From the NCBI GenBank assembly GCA_028708605.1, contig JAQVYS010000008.1:1-49952 (forward strand): a stretch of DNA of 49,952 nt. Direction: 5' to 3'. The position numbers were made by a program, and so were the translations under genes. Shown here piece after piece: positions 1 to 8,115 of the stretch (positions are counted from its first letter, which is position 1; the number at the start of each line of letters is the position of its first letter). This DNA comes from Bacillota bacterium (GTDB lineage Bacteria; Bacillota; DTU065). Below the pieces are notes generated by a model, which made no database searches, was not told the origin of the DNA, and was given only the letters and a program-made list of their open reading frames with translations.

Positions 1-409
1 AGGAAATAAGGATGTTTCTTTTCGTATGTACAGCGAAGGAATGCGCAGTCTGATTCAAGGGTGGACAAAAAATATCGCAGCTGGTGCAGCCAACACGCCC
101 GCTTATATATTCACGATGGTTTTTCTGTGGATTACCTCCCTCATTTCTGTGCCAGTAAATCTAATCAGGTCCGCAATTTTGATGGACTGGGTGTGGCTGG
201 TGATCTACTCAGTTCTAAATGCCATATGGGTATTCATATTAGCTGTTATAGCAAAGCGTATTGGTCACTTTAAGGTTTGGGCATTTATCTTCTATCCAGT
301 ATTGATGCTTGTTTTTGTGGGGGTATTTACAGTTTCTGCATTTAAGAAACTCTTTGGACTCAAGGTAACCTGGAAGGGGCGAGCTATTGAAACAGGTGAA
401 AAGTCATGA
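1..409 (+). CDS. Glycosyltransferase family 2, C-terminal part (partial, CrtQ-like)
   Basis: The reading frame is open from the first full codon at base 2, so the gene begins outside the window and only about 135 C-terminal residues are seen. It holds a short cytosolic stretch (RMYSEGMRSLIQGWTKN) followed by three or four hydrophobic membrane spans and a basic tail. The GWTKN-then-membrane layout resembles the end of membrane family 2 glycosyltransferases such as the carotenoid glucosyltransferase CrtQ. The stop overlaps the next start by 4 bases (ATGA), so the two genes are translationally coupled. The next gene is a CrtO-type acyltransferase, which supports a glycosylate-then-acylate lipid pathway. 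The catalytic domain is not visible, so substrate and exact family are inference. Confidence 0.6.
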   Translation, partial: GNKDVSFRMYSEGMRSLIQGWTKNIAAGAANTPAYIFTMVFLWITSLISVPVNLIRSAILMDWVWLVIYSVLNAIWVFILAVIAKRIGHFKVWAFIFYPVLMLVFVGVFTVSAFKKLFGLKVTWKGRAIETGEKS

Positions 410-939
410 GGATAATTTGTCTATCGGATACCTGGACGGTGGTAATGTGCTTTCTTGTCTGGCCGTTGTTGCAAGTAGGTTCGGTAGTTGTCTGCCTTAA
501 CCTACCGGACAGTTTCTTTGCACCTGATATTTTCTTGTTCCGTTCGCATAGCTTTGAGAAAGACGGGCTCATTTATAACAGAATTTTTCGGGTAAGACGT
601 TGGAAGCATCTATTGCCAGATGGCGGTATGGTCTGGAAAAAGCGTGGTTTTAAAAAGAAGAAACTAGACAACTTTTCAGAAGAGACCTTGAAAAGATTTC
701 TAGTTGAATCAGCACGAGGTGAGATGGCACACTGGCTGGCAATATTACCGTTTTGGGTGTTCTGGTTCTTCACACCACCTCTGGTACCTTGGGTTATGTT
801 AGTCTATGCTTTGTCGGTTAATATCCCATGTATAATTGTTCAACGCTATAATCGCCCGAGGGTAGAACGTTTATTAAAGAGTAAGATAAAAAGGCAAGAT
901 CGTGTATCTTCCTATGCACAAAAAACGAGATGCATTTAA
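406..939 (+). CDS. CrtO-like glycosyl acyltransferase, membrane protein
   Basis: A 177-residue protein matching the size of glycosyl-4,4'-diaponeurosporenoate acyltransferase (CrtO) family members. Visible features are an N-terminal membrane span (about residues 8-32), a cytosolic stretch rich in Lys and Arg, the motif ARGEMAHW at 103-110, two further hydrophobic spans (111-144) and the conserved-looking end PCIIVQRYNRPR at 141-152. In the staphyloxanthin pathway CrtO adds a fatty acid to the sugar on the carotenoid. No carotenoid synthesis gene is visible here, so the true acceptor is unknown and may be another glycolipid. It starts inside the stop of the upstream glycosyltransferase, as expected for enzymes acting in sequence. 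The family call is fairly secure, the substrate is not. Confidence 0.65.
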   Translation: MRIICLSDTWTVVMCFLVWPLLQVGSVVVCLNLPDSFFAPDIFLFRSHSFEKDGLIYNRIFRVRRWKHLLPDGGMVWKKRGFKKKKLDNFSEETLKRFLVESARGEMAHWLAILPFWVFWFFTPPLVPWVMLVYALSVNIPCIIVQRYNRPRVERLLKSKIKRQDRVSSYAQKTRCI

Positions 940-1025
940 ACGCAGTCTTTTGTAAGTCAAAAATAGGTAGCTACTAAATTTCACTGTGTTGGCTATTTAG
1001 TGTTAGGTAATCAAGTGTAGACAGC

Positions 1026-1044
1026 TAAATGCTGCAAGCATTTA
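1026..1044. repeat. Small inverted repeat in the 290-bp gap 940-1229
   Basis: TAAATGCT and AGCATTTA flank a 3-base loop. There is no T-run on either side that would make it a convincing terminator. The rest of the gap shows no gene, only the ribosome binding site GGGAGAGGG at 1216-1224 that serves the next gene. Confidence 0.3.
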
Positions 1045-1229
1045 AACAATTGCGTAGAAATTAATCTCTTGGAGCTTAAAAACGGAACATAACTAGACCC
1101 TTAGAGCAATCGATATAGTTCAAAGGGTTTTCCACACTCTCTTTTAAATCAGACAAGGAAGTTTTACTATAGTGGTTAACTAAACAGTATAAGTAGCTTT
1201 TGATCTAAAAGCAAAGGGAGAGGGTAAGC

Positions 1230-2744
1230 GTGACAAAGCGATATTTGCTGATAGTCTTTGTGACCATGATTATTTGTGTTCCAGTATTTGCTCAAATAGA
1301 TGATTATAAGTCCCGCTTAGACGAGGCTTTGTGGAATCTGCAGAACATAGATCCAGTATATGTTTTAGAACAATTAAATGAGGCTGAGCCAATGCTTGCA
1401 AGTGACAATTGGCAAACGGTTCAAGAAGGCAAAAATATACTAGATACCCTTGAACCGTTATTTGTAGATACAAGAATTGCAGAGACAAGGTGCATTTGGG
1501 TAGATTACGTAACCTTTGGTAATTTTTTTGAAAGAGGCGATATTACAAGGCTATTAGACATGTTTGCCGAGATCGATATTCATATCCTATTTCCGGAAGT
1601 CTATGCATATGGTACAACTATCTACCCTAGTGAGGTAGCAAAGATTCAAGATCAATATCTTTATCTATGGGACGATGGCGATATTTTAGATATCTTTATT
1701 AAAGAAGCACATAAAAGGGGTATGGAAGTCCATCCTTTAGTCCGAGTATTTTCCTCCGGTTACAAATCTCCAGGTTATTTAATAAACCAGCATCCTGAGT
1801 GGTTAGAGGTTACTAGAGATGGAACTAGAGGAAGTTCAAACTCATGGTTTCTTTCTCCAGTCATTCCAGAGTTTCGCAGATATCTAGAGGCTGTTATGAC
1901 TGAACTAGTGACTAATTATGATATAGATGGCCTCCATCTCGATTACATTCGCTACGAAGATGGGGATTTTGGCTATAGTAAAGCTTCAAGAAGCCTATAT
2001 CAAAAAATCTTCTTTCAAGACCCTATAGATTTTGCTTTGGGAAGCAGCCAAGATGAAGCTCATAAGAATTTCAGAAGAGCACATGTTGATGCTTTTGTTA
2101 GATGGTGCTATAACAAATTAAAAGAGATCAAACCTGATCTGCTTCTCTCTGCTGCAGTAGGGTCGCCTTATTCATGGGACTTTAAGTCTCTTTTCCAAGA
2201 CTGGGTCTTTTGGTCTACCCAAGGTTATATCGATTTTGTTACACCAATGCAGTACCGAGATACCACGCCCAAACTTCGGGCAGCAATAAGGGAAGATAAA
2301 GCTGCAAACATTGGGTCTGTGCCACTTTTTAGTGGGCTAGGTTTATACCTTTATATGAACAGTCCAGCTGAACTTGAAAACCAAATCATTGAATTGCGCC
2401 AGCAAAACCTTCCTGGTATTGCGATTTTTTCAGAAGCAAATCTTGGCATATATAAATATATGAGGATAAAAAACGGTGTCTTTAGAGAAAAAGCAGTTCC
2501 TGTACACCGCGATACTGAGGGTGCAATTAAAATTTACCTAGATGATCTATGTGAAAGGATCATTAAAAACGGCAGCTACTTAGGATTAGAAGAAGAAACA
2601 CTCTCAGGCTATGTCAAAATGATAAAAGATAACGGTGGTCTAATAAAATTAGAATTAAACCAGTATCCTAAGTTAGAAAAGGTGATCAATGAAAGACTTG
2701 AATATGTAAAAGCTTTAAGAGACTACTATAATATTTCATATTGA
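1230..2744 (+). CDS. Secreted GHL10-family glycosyl hydrolase-like protein
   Basis: 504 residues from a GTG start with GGGAGAGGG 5 bases upstream. Residues 1-21 form a signal peptide (basic start, hydrophobic core, cleavage near VFAQ), so the protein is exported. A helical spacer leads to a TIM-barrel-like domain at about 85-400 that begins with a TRCIWVDY-type strand and carries DIDGLHLDYIRY around 235, the signature of the GHL10 group (PF02638, relatives of YngK). The acidic residues there are the likely active-site carboxylates. A helical C-terminal extension of about 90 residues has no recognised domain. The family is linked to breakdown of cell wall or exopolysaccharide, but the substrate cannot be read from sequence. 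It appears to be a single-gene unit, since a good promoter for the next gene overlaps its stop. Confidence 0.75.
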   Translation: MTKRYLLIVFVTMIICVPVFAQIDDYKSRLDEALWNLQNIDPVYVLEQLNEAEPMLASDNWQTVQEGKNILDTLEPLFVDTRIAETRCIWVDYVTFGNFFERGDITRLLDMFAEIDIHILFPEVYAYGTTIYPSEVAKIQDQYLYLWDDGDILDIFIKEAHKRGMEVHPLVRVFSSGYKSPGYLINQHPEWLEVTRDGTRGSSNSWFLSPVIPEFRRYLEAVMTELVTNYDIDGLHLDYIRYEDGDFGYSKASRSLYQKIFFQDPIDFALGSSQDEAHKNFRRAHVDAFVRWCYNKLKEIKPDLLLSAAVGSPYSWDFKSLFQDWVFWSTQGYIDFVTPMQYRDTTPKLRAAIREDKAANIGSVPLFSGLGLYLYMNSPAELENQIIELRQQNLPGIAIFSEANLGIYKYMRIKNGVFREKAVPVHRDTEGAIKIYLDDLCERIIKNGSYLGLEEETLSGYVKMIKDNGGLIKLELNQYPKLEKVINERLEYVKALRDYYNISY

Positions 2745-2769
2745 CAAAAGCTCAGTGGCGGGGTAGATT
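2741..2769 (+). promoter_or_regulatory. Sigma-A type promoter for cysK
   Basis: TTGACA at 2741-2746, a 17-base spacer and TAGATT at 2764-2769. The -35 box overlaps the stop codon of the upstream glycosidase gene, and the predicted start of transcription lies about 40 bases before the cysK start. Confidence 0.55.
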
Positions 2770-2816
2770 TAAATAACCTAATCCCGATGGGAATACTTGC
2801 AATTGGGAGGATTATG

Positions 2817-3722
2817 ATGAAAGTATACCAGAATATCCTTGAACTAATTGGGAACACACCTCTTTTAGAGATTGGTGATAACAAAGCAAAAGTTTGGGCT
2901 AAAATAGAGTCTTTTAATGCAGGTGGTTCTGTCAAAGACCGCATTGCTAAGAATATGATCGAGGATGCCGAAAAAAAAGGTCTACTTAAACCAGAAACTG
3001 TAATTATTGAACCAACTAGTGGTAACACCGGTGTAGGGCTGGCTATGGTAGCAGCAGCCAAAGGATATAAGTTAATCCTTACTATGCCAGAGACTATGAG
3101 CATCGAAAGACGAAGGCTTCTCAGTGCTTATGGAGCAACTGTTGTTCTTACAGATGGGGCTTTAGGAATGCAGGGTGCTATTAATAAAGCAGAAGAATTA
3201 AAGAAGGAATATAACGGGTTTATTCCTCAGCAGTTTGAAAATCCAGCTAACCCTAAGATACACGAAAAAACTACAGGTGTAGAGATCTGGAATGATACCG
3301 CTGGCTCCATTGATGTGCTCGTATCAGGTATAGGTACCGGAGGGACTATAACTGGGGTTGGTAGGTACCTCAAGTCTAAAAAGCCAGAGGTAAAGATAGT
3401 TGCAGTAGAGCCTGAAAGCTCACCTGTTCTTTCAGGGGGTGAGCCTGGGCCTCACAAAATACAAGGCATTGGTGCAGGCTTTGTGCCTGATGTCTTAGAC
3501 TTAGAGATTGTCGATGAGGTTATTAAGGTATCGAATGAAGACGCCATCTCAGGTGCAGTTAATTTGGCGAGAACCAAGGGAGTTTTAGTAGGGATATCTA
3601 GCGGAGCTGCAGCATCTGTTGCACTAAAACTAAGCGAGCTAGATGAATATCAAGGCAAAAATATCGTCGTCGTATTGCCTGACACCGGCGAAAGATATCT
3701 TTCAACAGGAATCTTTGACTGA
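2817..3722 (+). CDS. cysK: Cysteine synthase (O-acetylserine sulfhydrylase)
   Basis: Makes L-cysteine from O-acetylserine and sulfide using PLP. The 301-residue product has the family's usual length. K40 in NAGGSVKDR is the PLP Schiff-base lysine, TSGNTG at 67-72 is the substrate-carboxylate loop and GTGGTITG binds the PLP phosphate. Two ATG codons stand in tandem. The second is chosen because GGGAGG at 2805-2810 lies 6 bases before it and only 3 before the first. An in-frame ATG at 2787 lacks a ribosome binding site. Its last 21 bases overlap the convergent queG gene. No T-box or S-box leader is visible, so sulfur control must act elsewhere. CysK fits better than cystathionine beta-synthase because there is no CBS domain. 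Confidence 0.93.
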   Translation: MKVYQNILELIGNTPLLEIGDNKAKVWAKIESFNAGGSVKDRIAKNMIEDAEKKGLLKPETVIIEPTSGNTGVGLAMVAAAKGYKLILTMPETMSIERRRLLSAYGATVVLTDGALGMQGAINKAEELKKEYNGFIPQQFENPANPKIHEKTTGVEIWNDTAGSIDVLVSGIGTGGTITGVGRYLKSKKPEVKIVAVEPESSPVLSGGEPGPHKIQGIGAGFVPDVLDLEIVDEVIKVSNEDAISGAVNLARTKGVLVGISSGAAASVALKLSELDEYQGKNIVVVLPDTGERYLSTGIFD

Positions 3723-4778
3723 GATATAGAATTCTGTTAGACTCTCTAGAGAACTAGAAGCAGAGAGAATTTCAGTCCATAAAGACTTATCCCCGGTTCT
3801 TTTTTGGATGCAGAAGGCACTATAAGCGCGTATAAGGTGGCTGGAATCTTCTCTGGCTACCTTTTTTAGTATTTCTAGATTTAAGTCTGCTTCGCTAAAA
3901 GCAATAGCAATTAGAGCATTGCGTCTAATTGTTGTAATGCCTCTCCAGCCTGCTGCGCTTTGTTTAATTAGCCTTTTGGTTTCTGCATCAGGATAAACCA
4001 AACTCATGAGTGGTGGATCTTGCAACTTGTAAAAAGGTGTTATCATAGAACTAGAAGGAAGATTTTTGTTGTGCGGACAAACTAGCTGACAGATGTCGCA
4101 GCCAAAGATATGTCCCTTAATCATCTCCATCTGCTTAAGATTTAAAAAGCCTTTAGTCTGAGTTAAAGCTGAGATACAGATGTTATTATCTAAAAGATAA
4201 GGCTCTCTAATTGCGCCGGTTGGACAGGCTTTTATGCAAGCTTTGCACCTCTTGCAGGGCCCAAGAAACTCTTCTTCATCTAGAGGGAGGTCTGTAAGGA
4301 CTGTGCCTAAAAAGACAAAAGATCCGTACTTTGGATGGATAACACAGGTGTTGTAGCCAAGATAGCCTAGACCAGATGCAGTTGCTGCTGCCCTATCTAA
4401 GATAGGGCCTGTGTCTGAGAAACCTTCAAAGAAGTAGGAAGGATATACTCTTTTTAGCTTCATTAAATATTCTTTAAGTAAGGATTTAAAGATTAGATGG
4501 TAATCTTTACCTTGGCAATAGATAGAAAAAGGTGAAAAATCGCCCATATTACTATAGGTTGGTTTATGATAATAAGGAAGTGCTAATGAAATAACTGATT
4601 TAGCGTGAGGAAATCTTTTTTGGGGGAAACGATAATCGTTAAAATTTCTAAGGATATGGGGATCTAAGTACGCAGCTCTGTTTTCTAAGTTTTTAGTAAA
4701 AGAATCTAGTGCATCTATAGAGCAACTCTTTGGCTCTAGAAAACCTAATTCTTCAGCGAATGTAACCCAGTTTGACAT
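3702..4778 (-). CDS. queG: Epoxyqueuosine reductase
   Basis: Catalyses the last step of queuosine synthesis in tRNA, reducing epoxyqueuosine with cobalamin and two [4Fe-4S] clusters. The 358-residue protein has the DTGP motif at 122-125, where the Asp is the proposed proton donor, and the strand GLGYLGYNT that follows. Eight cluster cysteines are visible: C175, C178, C181, C185 and C201, C227, C230, C234. A HEAT-like helical C-terminus ends the protein. AGGAGGGG sits 5 bases before the ATG. The gene runs opposite to its neighbours: it overlaps cysK tail to tail by 21 bases, and only 39 bases separate its start from the divergent HD gene. No other queuosine gene is in the window. Confidence 0.9.
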   Translation of the reverse strand: MSNWVTFAEELGFLEPKSCSIDALDSFTKNLENRAAYLDPHILRNFNDYRFPQKRFPHAKSVISLALPYYHKPTYSNMGDFSPFSIYCQGKDYHLIFKSLLKEYLMKLKRVYPSYFFEGFSDTGPILDRAAATASGLGYLGYNTCVIHPKYGSFVFLGTVLTDLPLDEEEFLGPCKRCKACIKACPTGAIREPYLLDNNICISALTQTKGFLNLKQMEMIKGHIFGCDICQLVCPHNKNLPSSSMITPFYKLQDPPLMSLVYPDAETKRLIKQSAAGWRGITTIRRNALIAIAFSEADLNLEILKKVAREDSSHLIRAYSAFCIQKRTGDKSLWTEILSASSSLESLTEFYISVKDSC

Positions 4779-4817
4779 GCCATCCCCTCCTAGTTAATGT
4801 CTTGGGAGTGAACTACT

Positions 4818-5363
4818 TTGAATCGCGAAGACTATTTAGCTTTAATGAAAAGCAAGGTACAAAACGTTAACCTGCAAAAACATATGTTAGCAGCAGAGGC
4901 TATCTTAAGAGCTCTGGCTCCTTCTTTTGCAGGCGATGAAGATGAGTGGGGTCTAGCAGGTCTTTTGCACGATATTGACTACGAAACCACTGCAGAAACG
5001 CCTAAAAAGCACGGCCTAGAAAGCGCTGAGCTTTTACAAAGTTACGATCTTCCAGATTATGTTATCCAAGCCATTAAGGTACACCCTGGCTACTTAGAGC
5101 GCAAAACCGACTTAGATAAAGCCTTATATGCTGTGGATCCTCTTACTGGATTAATTGTAGCATCTGCATTAATTCATGAAGATAAGAAGCTTTCCTCTAT
5201 AGACACCAATTTTGTCATGAATCGTTTTTGCTCAAAGTCTTTTGCAAAAGGCGCAAACAGAGATCAAATAAAAGCATGTAGTGAATTAGACTTTGAAGTA
5301 GAAGAATTTATCGCCTTAGGTCTAAAAGCGATGCAGAGCATCTCCAAAGAGCTTGGTCTATAA
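4818..5363 (+). CDS. HD-domain hydrolase
   Basis: 181 residues starting at a TTG with GGGAGTG 7 bases upstream. Metal ligands of an HD fold are visible: H22, H51-D52 in GLLHDIDY, and further candidates at H65, H89 and D107. The size matches stand-alone HDIG proteins, which usually hydrolyse phosphate esters of nucleotides. It shows neither the synthetase domain of Rel proteins nor the HD-GYP motif, so a cyclic di-GMP role is not supported. It is the first of four closely spaced plus-strand genes (HD, GNAT, beta-helix, ApbE) and is divergent from queG with a very short shared upstream region. The substrate is unknown. Confidence 0.75.
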   Translation: MNREDYLALMKSKVQNVNLQKHMLAAEAILRALAPSFAGDEDEWGLAGLLHDIDYETTAETPKKHGLESAELLQSYDLPDYVIQAIKVHPGYLERKTDLDKALYAVDPLTGLIVASALIHEDKKLSSIDTNFVMNRFCSKSFAKGANRDQIKACSELDFEVEEFIALGLKAMQSISKELGL

Positions 5364-5383
5364 ATCAGTTTGGTGGTGGAAGA

Positions 5384-6325
5384 ATGAAAGAACTAATTAT
5401 TCGCAGAGGAGAGTTAAAGGATGTTGCCCAAATAGTGGATGTACACTGCTCTGACCTAGAAGATGGCACATGGTATAGCTTTAAGGGCGGCATACGCAAT
5501 GAGGCAGCAGGACCTTCGTCTCTTAGTCTTTACGAACGCTGGCTAAACGGCGGTTCTTGGATGAGTAAAGAACTCTGTTCGGTATATCTTAACAATTTGC
5601 TTTTAAACGGTCATATACCTCTTGTTGCTGAGCAAAGGGGGTTAATAGTTGGTGAAGTAGAGCTGTTTTTTGGTTGGGAAAGTGATGGGAAACTCTATGC
5701 TCATATAGGAGTTGCCCAGGTGCATAAGGCCTACCAAAGAAAAGGCATAGGTATTATGCTGATTAAAGAGGCAATAAATGTTGCAAGAAGGCGGGGAGCT
5801 TATTATCTTACAGTAAGACCTAGAGAGTATCTAAAGGATTACTATAAAGACTTAGGATTTAGCGAGTGGTTAAAGACAGTGGTATTTAGCTCAGAAGCTA
5901 GTCCTTACATTTCAAAAATCGTTTGGGAAGAGGACAGTACTTATTTTAATAAGAAGAAGTTCCTGCACTTTATTATGGGTCAAGAACAATCTTCTGCACA
6001 GATTTGGCAGATCTTTCATCAAAACCATTTTGCACTGCCTGAGTTTACAAGTGAGCCTATTCACACTGGGAAAGCTATCTCACAAAATCAAGAGATATTG
6101 GCTATATTTTATCCCCATGTTTATTGTGGAGATATGGCCAATGTTTATGCTTGGTCAGGTAACAAAATAAATACAGCACATATTTGGACTATGCTCACAC
6201 TAGCTTACCATTTTGGGTATGCTAAAGTAAGAAGTTTACTCTTAGAAGACAGTTTCGACATGATGAAGGCTAAACTTCCACTTGAAGAAATAGAACGGCA
6301 GGAGATCTTTCGTGTTGAACTATAA
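5384..6325 (+). CDS. GNAT-family N-acetyltransferase with an extra C-terminal domain
   Basis: 313 residues, about twice the length of a single GNAT domain. The N-terminal half (1-165) shows the acetyl-CoA pyrophosphate loop QRKGIG at 118-123 and the later strand with YKDLGF typical of GNAT enzymes. The first 60 residues contain an unusual insert rich in Gly, Ser and Trp before the second helix. The C-terminal 145 residues have no obvious second acetyl-CoA loop and may be a degenerate GNAT copy or a substrate-binding domain. The start lies 20 bases after the HD gene stop with GGTGG upstream. What is acetylated is not evident. A sugar-amine substrate is possible given the beta-helix transferase next door, but that is inference. 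Confidence 0.7.
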   Translation: MKELIIRRGELKDVAQIVDVHCSDLEDGTWYSFKGGIRNEAAGPSSLSLYERWLNGGSWMSKELCSVYLNNLLLNGHIPLVAEQRGLIVGEVELFFGWESDGKLYAHIGVAQVHKAYQRKGIGIMLIKEAINVARRRGAYYLTVRPREYLKDYYKDLGFSEWLKTVVFSSEASPYISKIVWEEDSTYFNKKKFLHFIMGQEQSSAQIWQIFHQNHFALPEFTSEPIHTGKAISQNQEILAIFYPHVYCGDMANVYAWSGNKINTAHIWTMLTLAYHFGYAKVRSLLLEDSFDMMKAKLPLEEIERQEIFRVEL

Positions 6326-6345
6326 ATAGGGGGTTGTAGTTTTCA

Positions 6346-7014
6346 ATGCCAATACTTTGGAAGGATTTATTTAGAGAGCTGCCCTTTGTCGTAGAAAAAG
6401 AGGCTCCTTGGTCTATACTTACAGCCTTAGATGATTTTTTTAAGAGTTTTTCAAACTATAATTTAGCCGATTGGTTTTCAAGAAACTTAGATAAAGTAGG
6501 TAAAGTGGAAATAAGTGGCAAAGTCTACATTGCAGAGGATGCCCAGATCGAAAATGGAGTAACCATTATTGGTCCAGCATATATAGCTTCTAAAGCAATA
6601 GTTCGTCAAGGAGCTTATTTAAGAGGTGGAGTCTATCTTGGAGAGGGTGCTGTAGCAGGACATACTACAGAGATTAAACGGGCAGTTTTGTTAAAAAACA
6701 GCCACGCACCTCATTTTAACTATGTGGGAGATAGCGTTTTAGGTGAGAACGTGAACCTTGGAGCAGGTGTCAAAATATCAAACTTTAAAAATGATGGCTC
6801 TGTGATCTATATAGATAAAATAGATACCGGTCTAATTAAAGCTGGTGCTTTTGTTGGTGATAATACTAAAATTGGGTGTAATACAGTTACGGCCCCTGGG
6901 ACAATTATCGGGAAAGATTGCTTTATCTACCCACTAACATTTGTTAGGGGTATTATCCCAGAAAATTCTATAGTAAAATTAAAGCCAGATCTAGAAATTA
7001 AAGTTAAAGATTAA
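6346..7014 (+). CDS. Left-handed beta-helix protein, GlmU C-domain-like transferase
   Basis: 222 residues. After a helical N-terminus (1-50), residues 55-215 form repeated hexapeptides with I, V or L every six positions, the sign of a left-handed beta-helix. The segment with HTTEIKRA, KNSHAPHFNYVGDS and NLGAGVKISN closely follows the acetyltransferase end of GlmU and related sugar-1-phosphate enzymes, where the His residue serves catalysis. The N-terminal uridylyltransferase domain of GlmU is absent, so this is a stand-alone acyltransferase domain or a sugar-nucleotide accessory protein. AGGGGG lies 12 bases before the ATG, a long spacing. It lies 20 bases after the GNAT gene and is probably co-transcribed with it. 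Confidence 0.7.
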   Translation: MPILWKDLFRELPFVVEKEAPWSILTALDDFFKSFSNYNLADWFSRNLDKVGKVEISGKVYIAEDAQIENGVTIIGPAYIASKAIVRQGAYLRGGVYLGEGAVAGHTTEIKRAVLLKNSHAPHFNYVGDSVLGENVNLGAGVKISNFKNDGSVIYIDKIDTGLIKAGAFVGDNTKIGCNTVTAPGTIIGKDCFIYPLTFVRGIIPENSIVKLKPDLEIKVKD

Positions 7015-7028
7015 TCGCCTTTTATTTG

Positions 7029-7059
7029 AAAGGAGTTGAAAACCTTCGGGTAGCTCAAA
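7029..7059 (+). promoter_or_regulatory. Spaced ribosome binding site with UUCG hairpin before apbE
   Basis: AAAGGAG at 7029-7035 is 24 bases from the ATG at 7060, too far for normal use. Between them ACC and GGT enclose TTCG (7042-7051), giving the very stable C(UUCG)G tetraloop, and GAG at 7033-7035 could extend pairing to CTC at 7054-7056. Folding of the small hairpin would shorten the effective spacing. The larger fold would hide the site. Confidence 0.35.
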
Positions 7060-8064
7060 ATGAAGCAAAAGAAAATTATTACTTGGATTTTAATTGTGGC
7101 TTTACTTGCTTTGTTTATCTGGAAATTAATTACAAACAGTAACACAACTTTAAAAACAGAACAAGATAGTCGCCTTTTAATGGACACGGTTATCACTATT
7201 ACAGTCGTAGCCCCAGCTGATGAAGTAAAAGGTACTTTAGATAAAGGTTTTGCTGAGATAAGCCGTATTGATGACTTAACAAATCGATATTCGCTAGCAA
7301 GTGGTGTGTCCAAGCTCAATCAGGCAAGAACTTTAGAGGTAAATCAGGATCTTATCAATATTATTAAGATCTCAGAAGAATACCGCAAAAAAAGCAGTAA
7401 CGCCTTTGATATAAGACTTGGGCGTTTGGTTGATCTTTGGGGGTTTGGTGACGATAGACAAAATGTGCCTACCAAAGAAGAGATTGATCAAGCGATGCCA
7501 ACTGGGGATATTAGTATCACAAACAAAAAGGTGACACTCCCCAATGACGTCCTGATAGATTTAGGTGGAGTAGCTAAGGGTTATGGAATAGAACAAGCTA
7601 GAAATGTGATGAAAAAAACATCTAAAGCAGGTTTAATTGTAGGAGGAGGCAGCTCTGTTGCTTGTTGGGGAGAGCATCCCGAAGAGAGACCTTGGCGCGT
7701 AGGCTTAAAGCATCCTCGAAATCCTACTAAACTTATAGGAGTTATTGAACTGGAAAATGGATGGTCGCTTGGAACTTCAGGGGACTATGAGCGGTTTTTC
7801 ATCCTAGATTCTAGGAGATATCACCACATTCTAGATGGCCGAAATGGCTACCCTCCAGAGGACGTTTATGCAACAACCATAATGATTAAAGACAGTACTC
7901 TAGCAGACATGCTTTCAACTTTACTTTTTGCGTTAGGTCCCACTGAGGGAAAAGCCTTTTTAGACAACAATAAGTTGGGAGATTTAGGTGTTATCTGGGT
8001 CGTTGCTCCTGGCGAAATTATAACCTATGAAAAAGGTGTAAAACTGCCCGAACTGACCTATTAG
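7060..8064 (+). CDS. apbE: FAD:protein FMN transferase, membrane-anchored
   Basis: ApbE enzymes attach FMN to a Thr of target redox proteins such as Rnf or Nqr subunits, outside the membrane. The 334-residue protein has an N-terminal membrane anchor (about 7-24) rather than the lipobox Cys common in this family. The catalytic domain includes RLLMDTVITI, DLGGVAKGYG (FAD binding), TSGDYERFF and HHILDGRNGYP, followed by a late metal-binding Ser/Thr stretch around DSTLADMLS. No Rnf or Nqr gene is in the window, so its target is elsewhere. It ends the HD-GNAT-beta-helix-ApbE run. The start has an unusual spaced ribosome binding site (see 7029-7059). Confidence 0.9.
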   Translation: MKQKKIITWILIVALLALFIWKLITNSNTTLKTEQDSRLLMDTVITITVVAPADEVKGTLDKGFAEISRIDDLTNRYSLASGVSKLNQARTLEVNQDLINIIKISEEYRKKSSNAFDIRLGRLVDLWGFGDDRQNVPTKEEIDQAMPTGDISITNKKVTLPNDVLIDLGGVAKGYGIEQARNVMKKTSKAGLIVGGGSSVACWGEHPEERPWRVGLKHPRNPTKLIGVIELENGWSLGTSGDYERFFILDSRRYHHILDGRNGYPPEDVYATTIMIKDSTLADMLSTLLFALGPTEGKAFLDNNKLGDLGVIWVVAPGEIITYEKGVKLPELTY

Positions 8065-8086
8065 TAATCATATAAAACAACTCTTC

Positions 8087-8114
8087 ACCGTACACTTTTT
8101 AGGGGGTGTACGGT
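8087..8114 (+). promoter_or_regulatory. Hairpin holding the Shine-Dalgarno of the PBP gene
   Basis: ACCGTACAC (8087-8095) and GTGTACGGT (8106-8114) are perfect inverse copies around a 10-base loop. The ribosome binding site AGGGGG (8101-8106) lies in the loop and first stem base, and the ATG follows one base after the stem. The fold would present or limit the site, so it may tune translation of the PBP. Confidence 0.5.
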
Positions 8115-8115
8115 T

